DNA of 64,000 bases from Psychrobacter sp. 1044 (GTDB lineage Bacteria > Pseudomonadota > Gammaproteobacteria > Pseudomonadales > Moraxellaceae): positions 1-64,000 of the forward strand of contig NZ_CAJHAZ010000003.1 in NCBI RefSeq assembly GCF_904846525.1, in the 5' to 3' direction. Under the pieces are notes generated by a model. The model was not told the DNA's origin, did not search any database, and worked only from the letters and a program-made list of their open reading frames with translations. Below are positions 1 to 9,766 of this stretch, piece after piece. How positions within the stretch are numbered: position 1 is the first letter of the stretch; every line of letters begins with the position of its first letter. The position numbers were made by a program, and so were the translations under genes.

Positions 1-78
1 TGGCTCGTAATTATAAGTCTATGCTGTATCTAGCTTGTACTATGATTCATTGCAAACTGAATTAGGGACACGCCCTAG
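1..78 (+). mobile_element. 3' end of an IS5-like insertion sequence
   Basis: From base 3 the frame reads ARNYKSMLYLACTMIHCKLN and stops at 63-65. This resembles the C-terminus of IS5-family transposases. Right after the stop comes GGGACACGCCCTAG, ending at 78. Its reverse complement, CTAGGGCGTGTCCC, matches the ends of the two MITE-like elements at 40952-41118 and 63333-63508. I therefore read bases 1-78 as the right end of an insertion sequence whose body lies before the window. IS5 family is inferred from the transposase tail and the CTAG at the terminus; the exact subgroup is not known. Confidence 0.65.
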
Positions 79-488
79 ACGAATTTAAAATCTTTGCTGA
101 ATCAAATTGTCGATTTATTATACCGTTAGTAGTCGCGGTAGAAGTCGGTAATCATATTAGTCAAAATGGTGATGGAGATACACGCCGAGAAATTGCTAAA
201 CAGTTCGTTGATATGATGCAAAAAACGTTTGATGGTAGCTCGCCATTTGAGATTAGCAATTTTGACCTAAAGTTAGAATGGCGTAATTGGATTAATGAGT
301 TTATTGTCAGAGCTGGCCAAAATAAAACTGCTACTAAACCGAATGAAGGTATGAGCCTGACAGATTTATCTATCATTAAAGAATACGAAGACATTCAAGA
401 TAAAAACAAAGCCAATAGAAATAAGCACGTGCAGGTATTTATTTGGTCACTTGATTCGGACTTAATACATTATGGTCACTCCTACTAA
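79..488 (+). pseudogene. PIN-domain protein, 5' end removed by the IS5-like element
   Basis: The frame is open from the IS end to the stop at 486-488, with no plausible start before the internal ATG at 213. The read-through protein has PIN-domain hallmarks: IIPLVVAVEVGNHI (conserved Glu in helix), SLTDLSII (third acidic position) and FIWSLDSDL near the end (last Asp). The first strand with the leading Asp is missing, consistent with loss of the N-terminus to the IS. PIN domains are usually metal-dependent RNases, often VapC-type toxins. No antitoxin gene is visible, because the upstream flank is IS sequence. The product is probably inactive. The last 17 bases overlap the next gene. Confidence 0.6.
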
Positions 489-1323
489 AGCAATAAAAGT
501 AGTTCTACTAAGCGTTATTGTGTTCTCAACGCTCAATATCTCAGCACAAGCAGCTACTTTTCAAACCTACGTCATTCATACCTATGGTGGCGATGCATTA
601 TTGCCGTCAGTTCGTCAGCAACTAAATAATAGTCGTGACGGCGGTACAGTTACTACCTATCAAGACAAGTTAGTGTTGCATACGACAGCCGCTAACTATC
701 AGGCGGTACAGCAGTTATTGACTCAGATTGACGGTCAGCCACAGGCATTGACGGTCGCTGTGCGTGTTGGCAACAATAGCAGCGTCCAAGGTAATATTCA
801 GCAAGGGCAGGTCATTATTAGCAATCGTGGTATTCAAGGGTCAGGGATTATTCATCAGAGCAATAGCCAACAGCAAACAAATAATTTATACCAAGTACAA
901 ACCTTGTCAGGTAGTGCCGCCAGCATCAGTACAGGGACGCTTTATGCGCTGAATCAAACCTACGATGTAAATAGTTATACAAATTATAAAAGTCCCTCAG
1001 TACAGATTGTCATTCAGCAGCAGGTATTGCTACCAACGACGCAAGGCATCACGGTTACGCCAAGATTATTACCGACTGGTCAAGTCGAAGTAACATTGTC
1101 ACAAGTTGAAGAAACACTCGCACGCTCTTATCCGTCTTCTCAGAAAAATAGTAATCATGCCATTCAAGGTCAACGATTAGACACGACCATTATTATCCCA
1201 CGTGGTCAATGGGTAACTATCGGACAAATCTCTCAAAGTAGCCAAAATCAACGCGCAAGTTATGGTAGCAATCGTGCCATTGATAGCACTAAAAACACAC
1301 CAATTTGGATAATGGTGCAGTAG
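472..1323 (+). CDS. exported secretin-like protein
   Basis: The 283-residue product starts with a signal peptide (charged start, hydrophobic stretch about residues 9-22, probable cleavage after AQA near 27). It then shows a short N1-like repeat region (GGDALLPSVRQQL to LLTQIDGQPQALTVAVRV) followed by a beta-rich segment with the wording of secretin core domains (VTPRLLPTGQVEVTLSQ, LDTTIIIPRGQWVTIGQI). It is far shorter than PilQ or GspD and lacks a clear membrane lip, so it is probably a periplasmic or outer-membrane-associated secretin relative rather than a full channel. The start overlaps the preceding PIN remnant by 17 bases. No other secretion gene is adjacent. Function unknown. Confidence 0.65.
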   Translation: MVTPTKAIKVVLLSVIVFSTLNISAQAATFQTYVIHTYGGDALLPSVRQQLNNSRDGGTVTTYQDKLVLHTTAANYQAVQQLLTQIDGQPQALTVAVRVGNNSSVQGNIQQGQVIISNRGIQGSGIIHQSNSQQQTNNLYQVQTLSGSAASISTGTLYALNQTYDVNSYTNYKSPSVQIVIQQQVLLPTTQGITVTPRLLPTGQVEVTLSQVEETLARSYPSSQKNSNHAIQGQRLDTTIIIPRGQWVTIGQISQSSQNQRASYGSNRAIDSTKNTPIWIMVQ

Positions 1324-1354
1324 CCTTGCATCGATTATTATTATCTTTGGTATA

Positions 1355-1393
1355 AAAAAGCGCGATACTGCTCATTACAGTATCGCGCTTTTT
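1355..1393. terminator. bidirectional intrinsic terminator
   Basis: A 16-bp perfect inverted repeat (1355-1370 and 1378-1393, core AGCGCGATACTG) has A-tract and T-tract arms on both sides. It lies between the convergent secretin-like gene and the decarboxylase gene and can serve both. Confidence 0.9.
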
Positions 1394-1415
1394 ATCGATA
1401 ATAATTTATTGCAGA

Positions 1416-2597
1416 TTAGTCAACGTAGATCACTTCTAACGGTGGAAAACCATTGAACTCAATAGATGAATACGAGTTAGTATAAGCACCCGTGGTCAAC
1501 CAAAAGATTTTATCACCAATCTCCAGCTCTTCTGGCAATTGATAGCCCGCTTCTTCATACATGATATCGGTCGAATCACAAGTAGGACCTGCCAGTACCA
1601 CAGTGCCTTTGCTGGTTGACGTTTCCATCTTAGGCGTATAAACCGGATACTTGATGGCCTCTCCCAACGTCTCGATTAAGCCTTGGAATAAGCCCACATC
1701 GGTATACACCCAACGCGTTAAATCCGTGTGCGACTTACGCGAGATAAGCACCACATCACTGACCAATACACCTGAGCCGCCAACCAATGAACGACCTGGC
1801 TCAAGGATAATATCAGGCATGTCCTCTTCACTATAGTCATCTGTCAAATAACGAGTGATCTCTTCAGCGTAGACTTTTATAGGGTTCACTTCACTAATAT
1901 AGTTGGCTGGAAAGCCGCCACCCAAATTGATCATTTGTAGCTTAATATTTTCTTCGTTTTTCATCCAGTCAAACATGTATTTGACCTTGGCTAGCGCATC
2001 ATCCCAAGCGGCAACGTCTTTTTGCTGACTACCAACGTGGAATGAGATTCCATAAGGCACTAGACCTAAATCACGAGCTTGAATCAACAGCTCAATCGCC
2101 ATATTGGGATGACAACCAAACTTACGAGACAATGGCCATTCAGCGGTTTCAGAGCCTTGTACTAAGATACGCACAAAGATTTTTGAACCAGGGGCGTGCT
2201 TGGCAATATTTTTTAAATCCGCTTCTGAGTCGGTCGCATATAAGTCAATACCTTTTTCAAAGGCATATTTGACGTGCTCCGCTTTTTTGATGGTATTGCC
2301 ATAAGAGATACGCGATGGCTCAACGTCGCAGTCTAGTACGCGATCAAGCTCATAGATGGAGGCACAATCAAAGTTCGAACCAAGATCAGCAAGCAAGTTA
2401 ATCACTTCAACAGCAGGACTGGCTTTCATTGCATAATGGATTTTAGCATTGGGAAAAAACCCAACCATTTCATGATATTTGGTTTTGATACGGCTAAGAT
2501 CCACGACCAAAAATGGCGTCTCGCGACCTTCAGCAGCTTGAGTGAATTTCTGCCAGCCGGCAGGGTCAAAATATTGGTCAATTTTGATCATGGTCAT
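1416..2597 (-). CDS. PLP-dependent fold-III decarboxylase (ornithine/lysine/DAP type)
   Basis: A 393-residue alanine-racemase-fold (group IV) decarboxylase. Visible features are the PLP lysine in HYAMKASP (K58), the HVGSQ segment, LGGGFP, LEPGRSLVG for phosphate binding, and CDSTD, the catalytic cysteine motif contributed across the dimer. Its compact length and sequence style resemble eukaryote-like ornithine or ornithine/lysine decarboxylases found in many Proteobacteria, which would make it a putrescine or cadaverine producer. It lacks the features I would expect of LysA, but substrate cannot be fixed from sequence alone. The first ATG has AAAGG nine bases upstream. It is transcribed after def with a gap of about 160 bases. 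Confidence 0.88.
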   Translation of the reverse strand: MTMIKIDQYFDPAGWQKFTQAAEGRETPFLVVDLSRIKTKYHEMVGFFPNAKIHYAMKASPAVEVINLLADLGSNFDCASIYELDRVLDCDVEPSRISYGNTIKKAEHVKYAFEKGIDLYATDSEADLKNIAKHAPGSKIFVRILVQGSETAEWPLSRKFGCHPNMAIELLIQARDLGLVPYGISFHVGSQQKDVAAWDDALAKVKYMFDWMKNEENIKLQMINLGGGFPANYISEVNPIKVYAEEITRYLTDDYSEEDMPDIILEPGRSLVGGSGVLVSDVVLISRKSHTDLTRWVYTDVGLFQGLIETLGEAIKYPVYTPKMETSTSKGTVVLAGPTCDSTDIMYEEAGYQLPEELEIGDKIFWLTTGAYTNSYSSIEFNGFPPLEVIYVD

Positions 2598-2755
2598 GGT
2601 AGGAAACCTTTAATAAAGACAGTAGGTGTTAAAGAGTAAATGCTCGCATCACGTTATTGTCATTTCACGTTATCATCATCACGCATTCTACAAGTCAAAA
2701 AACCTTGTGTTCATACTGATTAAATGACGTAAAAATAGCTTAGGTGATGAATGGA

Positions 2756-3310
2756 CTAAGAATGGCTGGGCTGCGGCTGTTTATCCGCCATTTGTTCGCC
2801 TTGTTTTTCGCGTATTTTAACGATTTTACGCACTTTATCGCGAGCACGAGTTTGCTTGAGACGTGATAAATAATCGACGAATATGACCCCATTTAAATGA
2901 TCCATTTCATGTTGGATGCATACCGCGAGTAAGCCTTCTACTTCTTCATCGATTTTTTGACCATTCTCATCTAAGGCTTCAATGCGCACTTTGTTCGGGC
3001 GCTCGACACTGTCATAGACTTCAGGTACGGACAAACAACCTTCTTCATAGGGCTGTTTCTCTTCTACCAATGGTGTCACCTTTGGGTTGATAAAAACTCT
3101 AGGGCTATTTTTATCTTCGGACAGATCCATGACGATGAGCTGAATATGGCGATCCACTTGGCTTGCCGCCAAACCGATACCTTGTGCCTCATACATCGTC
3201 TCAATCATATCAGCGATTAAGGTTTTGATTTCAGCAGTCACTTCCTTAACAGGCGTAGCAATAGTACGCAGGCGCGGGTCTGGGTAATTTAAAATAGGGA
3301 GTAAAGCCAT
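2756..3310 (-). CDS. def: peptide deformylase
   Basis: Removes the formyl group from the initiator Met of nascent proteins, working at the ribosome exit. All three family motifs are present in the 184-residue product: GIGLAASQV (44-52), EGCLSV with the metal ligand C92, and QHEMDH with H134 and H138 plus catalytic E135. I start at the second ATG (3310) because GAGGTGA sits eight bases upstream; a start three codons earlier is open but lacks this site. The C-terminus is a basic and Gln-rich tail. Unlike many bacteria there is no adjacent fmt gene. Confidence 0.96.
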   Translation of the reverse strand: MALLPILNYPDPRLRTIATPVKEVTAEIKTLIADMIETMYEAQGIGLAASQVDRHIQLIVMDLSEDKNSPRVFINPKVTPLVEEKQPYEEGCLSVPEVYDSVERPNKVRIEALDENGQKIDEEVEGLLAVCIQHEMDHLNGVIFVDYLSRLKQTRARDKVRKIVKIREKQGEQMADKQPQPSHS

Positions 3311-3454
3311 AACGCTCACCTCAATGATAGGGATAAAATAGGGTTGATATTATAGGATAAATGGGGACAAAAGTAATGCTTATCAATACTTTCGCACAAT
3401 TATTGCTTTTTATCATCGTAAAAAATCAAGGAGGTCGCTTTTATTATAGGCATA

Positions 3455-3483
3455 AAAAAGCCCTGCAATTCGCAAGGCTTTTT
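3455..3483 (-). terminator. intrinsic terminator after the GlsB-type gene
   Basis: Stem AAAAAGCCCTGC (3455-3466) with GCAAGGCTTTTT (3472-3483), one mismatch, T-rich on the minus-strand exit. It separates the GlsB-type gene from def. The rest of 3311-3624 shows no gene. Confidence 0.8.
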
Positions 3484-3624
3484 GATTTATATAAGCTAGA
3501 TTAGATGTAATCTGACTTGCATAAGTAGAGCTGCTTTTTAGTAAATTGAGTTTAGTAAATCAAATCACTTCTGAGTCATTAAAGTCACTTGGGGCAGCTA
3601 AAACATCTGACCAAAAGTGCAAAG

Positions 3625-3879
3625 TTATACGCCACGTTTGCTCATAATCATCTCGTAGATAAATAACAGGATGATCGCACCTATTACTGAGAATATCAAA
3701 CCAGTAAATCCGCCATCAGCATTGATACCGATAAGACTAGCTAAGAAGCCACCTAATAAAGCACCGACGATACCCAATACAATCGTCATTATCCAGCCCA
3801 TCGGGTCGCTACCTGGCTTGATAGCTCGTGCCAATAAACCTGCAACCAGACCTACAATAATCATCCAAATAAAGCTCAT
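3625..3879 (-). CDS. GlsB/YeaQ/YmgE-family small membrane protein
   Basis: 84 residues, nearly all hydrophobic, with three membrane segments (about 3-17, 28-50, 57-76) and the family signature GLLARAIKPGSDPMGWIMTI. The family is labelled transglycosylase-associated, but its true role is unclear; members are often stress induced. It stands alone between two terminators, with AGGAGAAT just before the ATG as ribosome site. The 369 bases upstream (3880-4248) hold only the mpl terminator. Confidence 0.88.
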   Translation of the reverse strand: MSFIWMIIVGLVAGLLARAIKPGSDPMGWIMTIVLGIVGALLGGFLASLIGINADGGFTGLIFSVIGAIILLFIYEMIMSKRGV

Positions 3880-4170
3880 ATTATTCTCCTAATTTATTAT
3901 CATTTATAATAGTTAATCAATTTTGATAAGCTCATTGTAAGCACTGTATAGACGTAAAGGTAAGCGCGAAATGTTACCAGTGTATGAGCTATGTGAGGAA
4001 AATCGTAGATTTGCTAATATGCAGGTAGAATAGGTAAATGAAAGGTTACAAAGGTAGTGAAGTCGAAAACGCCATTTATATATTAAGGCATTTTTGGATA
4101 TCGACGCTCCCTAATACTGATACGTTCTATAGTAATCGCAAGTAATCAGAAAAAGTTGATCATAAAAAAA

Positions 4171-4203
4171 CGTTGCTCATTTATAATAAGCAACGCTCTT
4201 ATT
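4171..4203 (-). terminator. intrinsic terminator of mpl
   Basis: CGTTGCT (4171-4177) pairs with AGCAACG (4189-4195); on the minus strand the hairpin is followed by TTTTTTT. It lies 50 bases past the mpl stop. Confidence 0.8.
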
Positions 4204-4248
4204 TGACACCAGAACTAGACCAGCTAGATTATTTGTTGCGTAGCTTTA

Positions 4249-5772
4249 TTAAGTGGCTTTACTACGTAGCGCAGTTAATAAGCGTTGATGAATACCTTCA
4301 AAACCGCCATTCGACATAATCACAATGGCGTCACCCGCTTTTGCGTGCGTGTCGATATGCTCGATGATAGCATCGATACTAGAGAGCACCTGTTGGTTGC
4401 CCATGTTAGGATTTGCGCTATTGGCATTTTCAATGACTTCTTTTAGACCCCACTCCAGTCCTGTCGGCTCATACCATAAGGTATGATCGGCGAGAGCAGC
4501 AGACTCAGCCAAGCTGTCTTGATGAATGCCCATTTTCATGGTGTTACTACGTGGTTCAATAATCGCCCAAATGCGTCTGTCCGCCAGTTTCTTCTTGGCA
4601 CCATCTAAGGTCGTAGTAATGGCCGTAGGGTGATGAGCAAAATCATCAAAGACTAAGATATCATTGACATCGCCAATCAGCTCCATCCGACGTTTAATGC
4701 CCGCGAATGCTGATAACGCCGCGCACGCAGTTTTGACACTGACGCCGATGTTATAAGCCGCTGCGACAGCAACCAAGGCATTATTCACATTATGTATGCC
4801 GCTCATCGACCAATCGACGACTCCCGTGGCTTCTTTATCAGCAATATCAGCCGCAAAACTAACCGCAAATTGACCACCATCTTCGCTGATAAGTTCAGCT
4901 TGCCAATCACTACTATCTTTTACATGCTTATCTTTTGCGTGGGTATTATCTGTTGCATAGGTATTATGTGCCGCTGAATCCAATACGGCTGTCCGCCAAA
5001 CGGGTGTCCAAACCCCTTTCGCTAACGTCTCCTCTAAGCTGGCAGTCGCTGTGGGCATAATGATTTTGCCCGTACTTGGAATCATGCGCACCATATGATG
5101 GAATTGGGTCTGAATAGCCTCAAGATCCGCAAAAATATCCGCATGATCAAATTCTAGATTGTTTAAAATAGCCGTACGCGGACGGTAATGAACGAACTTT
5201 GAACGCTTATCAAAAAATGCAGAATCGTATTCATCCGCTTCGATAACGAAATAGCCAGTATTTACCGAATCGTCATTATCAATTTTATCCGCACCCAAAT
5301 AACTGCTGTGAGCGAAGACGTGCTGTAAATGCTCATCAGTGGTATCAACCAGTGGCACACCGCCGATTAAAAACCCAGTATCGATATCCGCATAGTGCAA
5401 TATCCAAGCGAGCATAGTCGTCGTCGTGGTTTTACCGTGAGTACCGGCAACGGCTATCACATGACGCGATTGTAATACCTGCTCAGATAAAAACTGTGGT
5501 CCTGAGGTATAGCGTAGACCTGTATCCAGCATATATTCGATGACATCCATACCGCGCTTCATGGCATTACCGACGACGACTAAATCTGGTGCTGGTTGTA
5601 AATGCTCTACCAGATAGCCTTGCTCAATGGTCACGCCCGCGTTTTCCAGTTGGGTGGACATCGGCGGATAAACGTTGGCATCTGAGCCCGTGACCGTATG
5701 CCCAAGCTCGCGCGCTAGCAATGCCAGCGAGCCCATAAAAGTACCACAAATACCAAGAATATGAATATGCAT
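4249..5772 (-). CDS. mpl: UDP-N-acetylmuramate:L-Ala-gamma-D-Glu-meso-DAP ligase
   Basis: Recycles murein by joining the tripeptide recovered from old wall to UDP-MurNAc. The Mur-ligase layout is clear: the N-terminal Rossmann part begins MHIHILGICGTFMG, the ATP loop is AGTHGKTTTTT (109-119), LNNLEFDHADIF is the central-domain motif, and DDFAHHPTAI is the ligase C-domain motif typical of Mpl/MurC. The frame is open 15 codons further up, but family members begin at MHIHILG, so I use 5772. The 507 residues exceed the usual ~455, with extra sequence around the middle (HNTYATDNTHAKDKHVKD), an apparent lineage-specific insert. Single-gene transcription unit. Confidence 0.95.
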   Translation of the reverse strand: MHIHILGICGTFMGSLALLARELGHTVTGSDANVYPPMSTQLENAGVTIEQGYLVEHLQPAPDLVVVGNAMKRGMDVIEYMLDTGLRYTSGPQFLSEQVLQSRHVIAVAGTHGKTTTTTMLAWILHYADIDTGFLIGGVPLVDTTDEHLQHVFAHSSYLGADKIDNDDSVNTGYFVIEADEYDSAFFDKRSKFVHYRPRTAILNNLEFDHADIFADLEAIQTQFHHMVRMIPSTGKIIMPTATASLEETLAKGVWTPVWRTAVLDSAAHNTYATDNTHAKDKHVKDSSDWQAELISEDGGQFAVSFAADIADKEATGVVDWSMSGIHNVNNALVAVAAAYNIGVSVKTACAALSAFAGIKRRMELIGDVNDILVFDDFAHHPTAITTTLDGAKKKLADRRIWAIIEPRSNTMKMGIHQDSLAESAALADHTLWYEPTGLEWGLKEVIENANSANPNMGNQQVLSSIDAIIEHIDTHAKAGDAIVIMSNGGFEGIHQRLLTALRSKAT

Positions 5773-6214
5773 AGACGTTCCGTACGAGCTTAAATTAAAA
5801 GAATAAAAATGGAGCATTATCCCAAAAGTTACCGATATTAACCGTGGTTTATTCTAGGATACGCTCAACCTAATGATCATCAGTCTTGGCTATAATTAAA
5901 ATATTATAAATGGTGACAGCGTTAACCGTGCTTCATGTACCAAACGTCCTATTGACGCCCGCTTGCCTTATCTCTACTTTATATTGCTTCGACCCTATAT
6001 TCTGTTACAAAAACAGCATAGGATCGCCAAATAGCAGCGTCGAAAACAAGCACTTATTGTAAAGTAAACACCGCATGATGACCAATAAAAAACGCCCAAC
6101 AAGTAGGCGTTATTAAAAGGATGGTTTGGCTCATTGAGCATCACTATATTCAGAGCACCTAAAATTTAGAGCACCTAAAATTTAGAGCCTCTAAATGTTT
6201 ATGCCGCTATTTTA
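5773..6214. other. intergenic stretch with terminator and short tandem repeat
   Basis: No gene seen. AACGCC (6091-6096) and GGCGTT (6106-6111) form a hairpin followed on the minus strand by TTTTTTATT, a terminator for the NlpE-like gene. Closer to that gene a 16-base unit, AGAGCACCTAAAATTT, occurs twice in tandem (6152-6167, 6168-6183) with a decayed third copy. Confidence 0.7.
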
Positions 6215-6886
6215 TTATTTGCGCGACAAGGTATAGTCATTGTTAGGTTTTTTATGTTCATCCATTAAGACAAGATGATTGTCTTGAATATGATACGCTT
6301 CAATGTTTTTGTCTTCATAGACAATCGTAATCATATCATTGTCTTGACGATAAACACCAGGCTCAAACAGGGGTGCATTCGGCATTTCGGGATTGTTATC
6401 TATACTGGTTTTTAGCACTGAACCATCAGCGAATAAATTCAATGTAATATCAGTGCTATCACAAGATTTACAGGGTACCATGCCACCATAATCGCCCATT
6501 AACGTGGCTTGTAATGTGCCATTACCCGGCTCTGAGCGTGTCAGCGATTGATGGGGATGTGCACCGTTACTCGATTGGGCAGCCGCAATCAGCGATTGTC
6601 CTTCTGACACTTTATCTAGCTCACTACCCGCATTTAATAGATTGGTCTCTGACAAGTTCTCTGCGCTAGCTTGTGCGCTGTTCTCTTCTACATGATCGAT
6701 AGGGGCGACCTTAGTCGTCATACCTTTATCGCCGCTAGACGAGGTACTATCACAGCCGATGAGCAGCACACAGAGGGGCAGCGCTAGCAAACAACGACCA
6801 CCGCGTTTGAGAATAGTCAGCGTGTTAGAACAAGTAGGCGAAAAATATATCATGGTCACACCAAAAAACAGTTTTTTAATAGTCAT
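6215..6886 (-). CDS. NlpE-like outer-membrane lipoprotein
   Basis: The 223-residue product has a hydrophobic segment ending in LLIGC, a good lipobox with the lipidated Cys near residue 45, so it is probably anchored in the outer membrane. A low-complexity linker follows. Residues from about 130 match the NlpE N-terminal domain: GMVPCKSCDSTDITLNLFADGS, with the CxxC and the beta-strand repeat, then GVYRQDNDMITIVYEDKN. NlpE in E. coli signals surface and copper stress to Cpx; no Cpx genes are in view here. The start is uncertain: the ATG at 6853 would give a more normal signal peptide length. Confidence 0.75.
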   Translation of the reverse strand: MTIKKLFFGVTMIYFSPTCSNTLTILKRGGRCLLALPLCVLLIGCDSTSSSGDKGMTTKVAPIDHVEENSAQASAENLSETNLLNAGSELDKVSEGQSLIAAAQSSNGAHPHQSLTRSEPGNGTLQATLMGDYGGMVPCKSCDSTDITLNLFADGSVLKTSIDNNPEMPNAPLFEPGVYRQDNDMITIVYEDKNIEAYHIQDNHLVLMDEHKKPNNDYTLSRK

Positions 6887-7341
6887 TCCAAATGATTATC
6901 GACACTATCGACAACTCAATACGTTGTCAAAAAGGAAAGATAATAGGAAGTATAAATGTTTAAATTAGAGTAGAAGACTACGAGACTACAAGTGCCATCT
7001 GAGGCTAGGCGGCGAGAAGAAGCTATCGGTAGCCTATCGCCAATCAGTCAACAGTGATGGATATTTAAAACGCTATTTTACCCATCAAAAGCAAATAAAC
7101 TGTGTCAAGATATCAAAGGTTAAAGATATCTCTGTGGCCTTTTTGTTATGATAGGTTTAGCCATGAGCTAAGAATAATGGTTTAACATTGATAGATATGA
7201 CGAACCAAAATTATCGGAGATATTTAATAGTGGCTCATTAAAGAACAGACGTTTAGTAATAAACACGCCTGTTCGTTTGGAAAAATGGATCTAGCAAAAA
7301 CAAAGGGTATAGCAAAAAGCAACGTAGGGGCTAATTCGCTA
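6887..7341. other. intergenic stretch without recognised gene
   Basis: Carries a small dyad, AGATATC/GATATCT (7107-7131), followed by CCTTTTTG, which could be a weak plus-strand terminator, but no plus-strand gene leads into it. Otherwise nothing recognised. Confidence 0.4.
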
Positions 7342-7869
7342 TCAAGCAAGACGGTTAGGGGCAACAGGTCGTAAAATGCGCCATAATATCAACCCGTGTA
7401 CCACCAATAGCAGACTAAATAGAATCAAAGATTGTTCAGGAATACTTAGACCCATAAATGTCCACTCAACAGAGGCACATTCGCCAGAACCTGCAAAAAC
7501 TTCTTTAAATACTTGCAAAATCGGTAGCGTATCTAACCAATAATCCAGCCCTGGACCACAAGAAGGTACTTGGTCGGCAGGTAGATGCTGTAGCCAAACA
7601 TGACGTCCAGCCACGGCGGTCGCCCAACCGATACCTGCTAAGCTACCAAGCCACAATACCAGTCTAACTGCCTTAGATTTAGGGTTGAATAATGTCGCTA
7701 TCAAAGCAAAACTGCCCATGATTATGAGGCCAATACGCTGAAAAATACACAGTGGGCAAGGCGAAAACCCCATATAGCGCTGTAAAAAAAACAGCGCAAA
7801 ACTCATACCTATTACGGCTATTATCACCAAAAATATTTGCAAATTGCGGTAAGTGGTCAGCTTTAGCAT
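7342..7869 (-). CDS. dsbB: disulfide bond formation protein B
   Basis: Inner-membrane quinone reductase that reoxidises DsbA. The 175 residues give four membrane helices with the first periplasmic pair C38-P-L-C41 and the second pair C104 and C131, exactly the DsbB pattern; the quinone-site Arg after CPLCIFQR is also there. It stands 84 bases downstream of gshA on the same strand, so the two redox genes may share a transcript. Confidence 0.95.
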   Translation of the reverse strand: MLKLTTYRNLQIFLVIIAVIGMSFALFFLQRYMGFSPCPLCIFQRIGLIIMGSFALIATLFNPKSKAVRLVLWLGSLAGIGWATAVAGRHVWLQHLPADQVPSCGPGLDYWLDTLPILQVFKEVFAGSGECASVEWTFMGLSIPEQSLILFSLLLVVHGLILWRILRPVAPNRLA

Positions 7870-7952
7870 CGGGCAGTTACTCTTATAAAGTAGTCATCTA
7901 TACACGTTAAGTGGCGGTCAGAATTTAGCAATCAAAACGCAGCAATCAAAAC

Positions 7953-9536
7953 TTAGCGATATTGCTGTAAAAATTCCATAAAATCTTCCGTTTCGGCTTT
8001 TTCAATCTCAGCTTGCTGTAATATTGATTTTTCCGCCAACACTTCATATTTGGCTTGAGTGTTTGGGCTAAGCGTTTGCTGTAATAAAGACTCACGATGC
8101 TGCTGCGCCAAGGTAAAGCCAAGCTGCCATAAGCTGCCTAAACGTTGACTATCAGAGTTGACTTGTGCTGAAATGGTCGATTCAGAATGTCCTGCTTTGC
8201 CTTGCATTAACGCGACTGCTGCACGGTAGTCGTTGCCACCATAATGAGCATCAAGCAGTGCTGCCAATGGCTGCATACGCTCTAAATGCATCAGCATCCA
8301 GCTCTCAAGCAGTTGCTCTTCGCCGTTGTTTATAATGTGTAAGCCTTCGCGGCGACCTTCGTTTACCACGCGCTCAAGATTGATGGCTAAGGTCTCTTCT
8401 TCCTCAGGTAACAGATCAGGAGAGTCGCTCAGCAGACAGTACAGCGCCATGACCTCTAAGAAACAGGCGCTAGACAGACGAATACCGACATCGCTATAAG
8501 GGTCTAGATCGATTGCACGGAACTCAACATAGGCGATACCGCGGCGCTCTAATGCTTCGGTCGGTGTCTCGCCGCTCATCGCGATTTGTTTGGGACGAAT
8601 AGGGCTATAGTATTCATTTTCTATTTGTAAAATATGATTGTTGATTTGGATAGGGTTGCCATCGGCATCATCTAAGCCAAGCTTGGCAAAGCTTTCGTGC
8701 GGAGTCTGAATCGCACGGCGCAGTCCATCGACATACTCTGGCAGATAGTTATAACGAATATCGAGCTGTTCTTGCACACTATTGGTATAACCAAGCTTGC
8801 CCATACGTAGGCTGGTGGCAGCAGGCTTATAGTAGGTTGAGTCGTTTAGCAGCTCTAAATCATGCTCACGACCAGCTAAGAAACAAGGACAAACGCTAGG
8901 GCTAGCACCCAGTAAATACAACACCAAACTGGTCAGACGCTTAAAGTTACGGATAAGCCCTAAGTACTTTTCGTTTTTAAATTCTGTCAGCGTTTGCGCT
9001 TGTGCAGCAGGTATTTCAGCTTGCCAGACTTCAAATAATCCGTCACCAAAAGATAAGTTATAATGCAAACCTGCAATCGTTTGCATGCGGCGACCATAGC
9101 GGATACCAAGCCCACTACGGTATAGCGTCTTGAGCTTACCCGTATTAGAGCTGCCATAATCAGCCAGTGGGATGTCTTCATCATTCGATGACAGCATACA
9201 AGGCATAGACAGCGGCCACATCAGCTCACCTTCAGGCATGGCTTGATAGACCAATACATGCAACTGACGCAGCATATTTAGCGTCTCTTTTGGTGAGGTT
9301 TTGGGGTCAGTAATTAGCTCAAGTAGGCTTTCTGAATAATCAGTTGTGATAAACGGATGGGTGAGCTTTGAGCCAAGTTTGGCTGGATGCGGCGTCTGAG
9401 CCAAGTAACCATCGGGTCTTACGCGCAGCCCTTCTTTTTCGATACCGCGGAGCATGCCCGTTAAATGCTTGCTATCAAACCAATTAGGAATGTCAAAATT
9501 CACAAAGCTACTCGCAAAATTACTCATAATAGTCAT
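7953..9536 (-). CDS. gshA: glutamate-cysteine ligase
   Basis: First step of glutathione synthesis: ATP-dependent joining of Glu and Cys. The 527-residue product matches the gamma-proteobacterial GshA class in length and in its motifs GIEKEGLRV, TTDYSESLLELIT, GIRYGRRMQTIAGLHYNLS and YVEFRAIDLDP. The first ATG opens MTIMSNF; the ATG three codons on is equally possible. Together with dsbB it forms a thiol-redox pair. Confidence 0.96.
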   Translation of the reverse strand: MTIMSNFASSFVNFDIPNWFDSKHLTGMLRGIEKEGLRVRPDGYLAQTPHPAKLGSKLTHPFITTDYSESLLELITDPKTSPKETLNMLRQLHVLVYQAMPEGELMWPLSMPCMLSSNDEDIPLADYGSSNTGKLKTLYRSGLGIRYGRRMQTIAGLHYNLSFGDGLFEVWQAEIPAAQAQTLTEFKNEKYLGLIRNFKRLTSLVLYLLGASPSVCPCFLAGREHDLELLNDSTYYKPAATSLRMGKLGYTNSVQEQLDIRYNYLPEYVDGLRRAIQTPHESFAKLGLDDADGNPIQINNHILQIENEYYSPIRPKQIAMSGETPTEALERRGIAYVEFRAIDLDPYSDVGIRLSSACFLEVMALYCLLSDSPDLLPEEEETLAINLERVVNEGRREGLHIINNGEEQLLESWMLMHLERMQPLAALLDAHYGGNDYRAAVALMQGKAGHSESTISAQVNSDSQRLGSLWQLGFTLAQQHRESLLQQTLSPNTQAKYEVLAEKSILQQAEIEKAETEDFMEFLQQYR

Positions 9537-9766
9537 CTATTGTTATTTATTATGGCGGCTCAAAACACGACTGGCGTTTGACCATAATGAAGGTAAATAT
9601 TGGATTAAGAATGCCGTCAGTTTAGCTCAAAGCTGCCCTGAAAACCACGGACAATTACAAATACGATAAGCTTTACAGGCGCTCATTCATCTTGATTTTA
9701 ATAGGTATTTCAATAAAAAATTTTATGCACAGCGCGTTACTGTTTTCTAAAAAACGCATAAAACAA

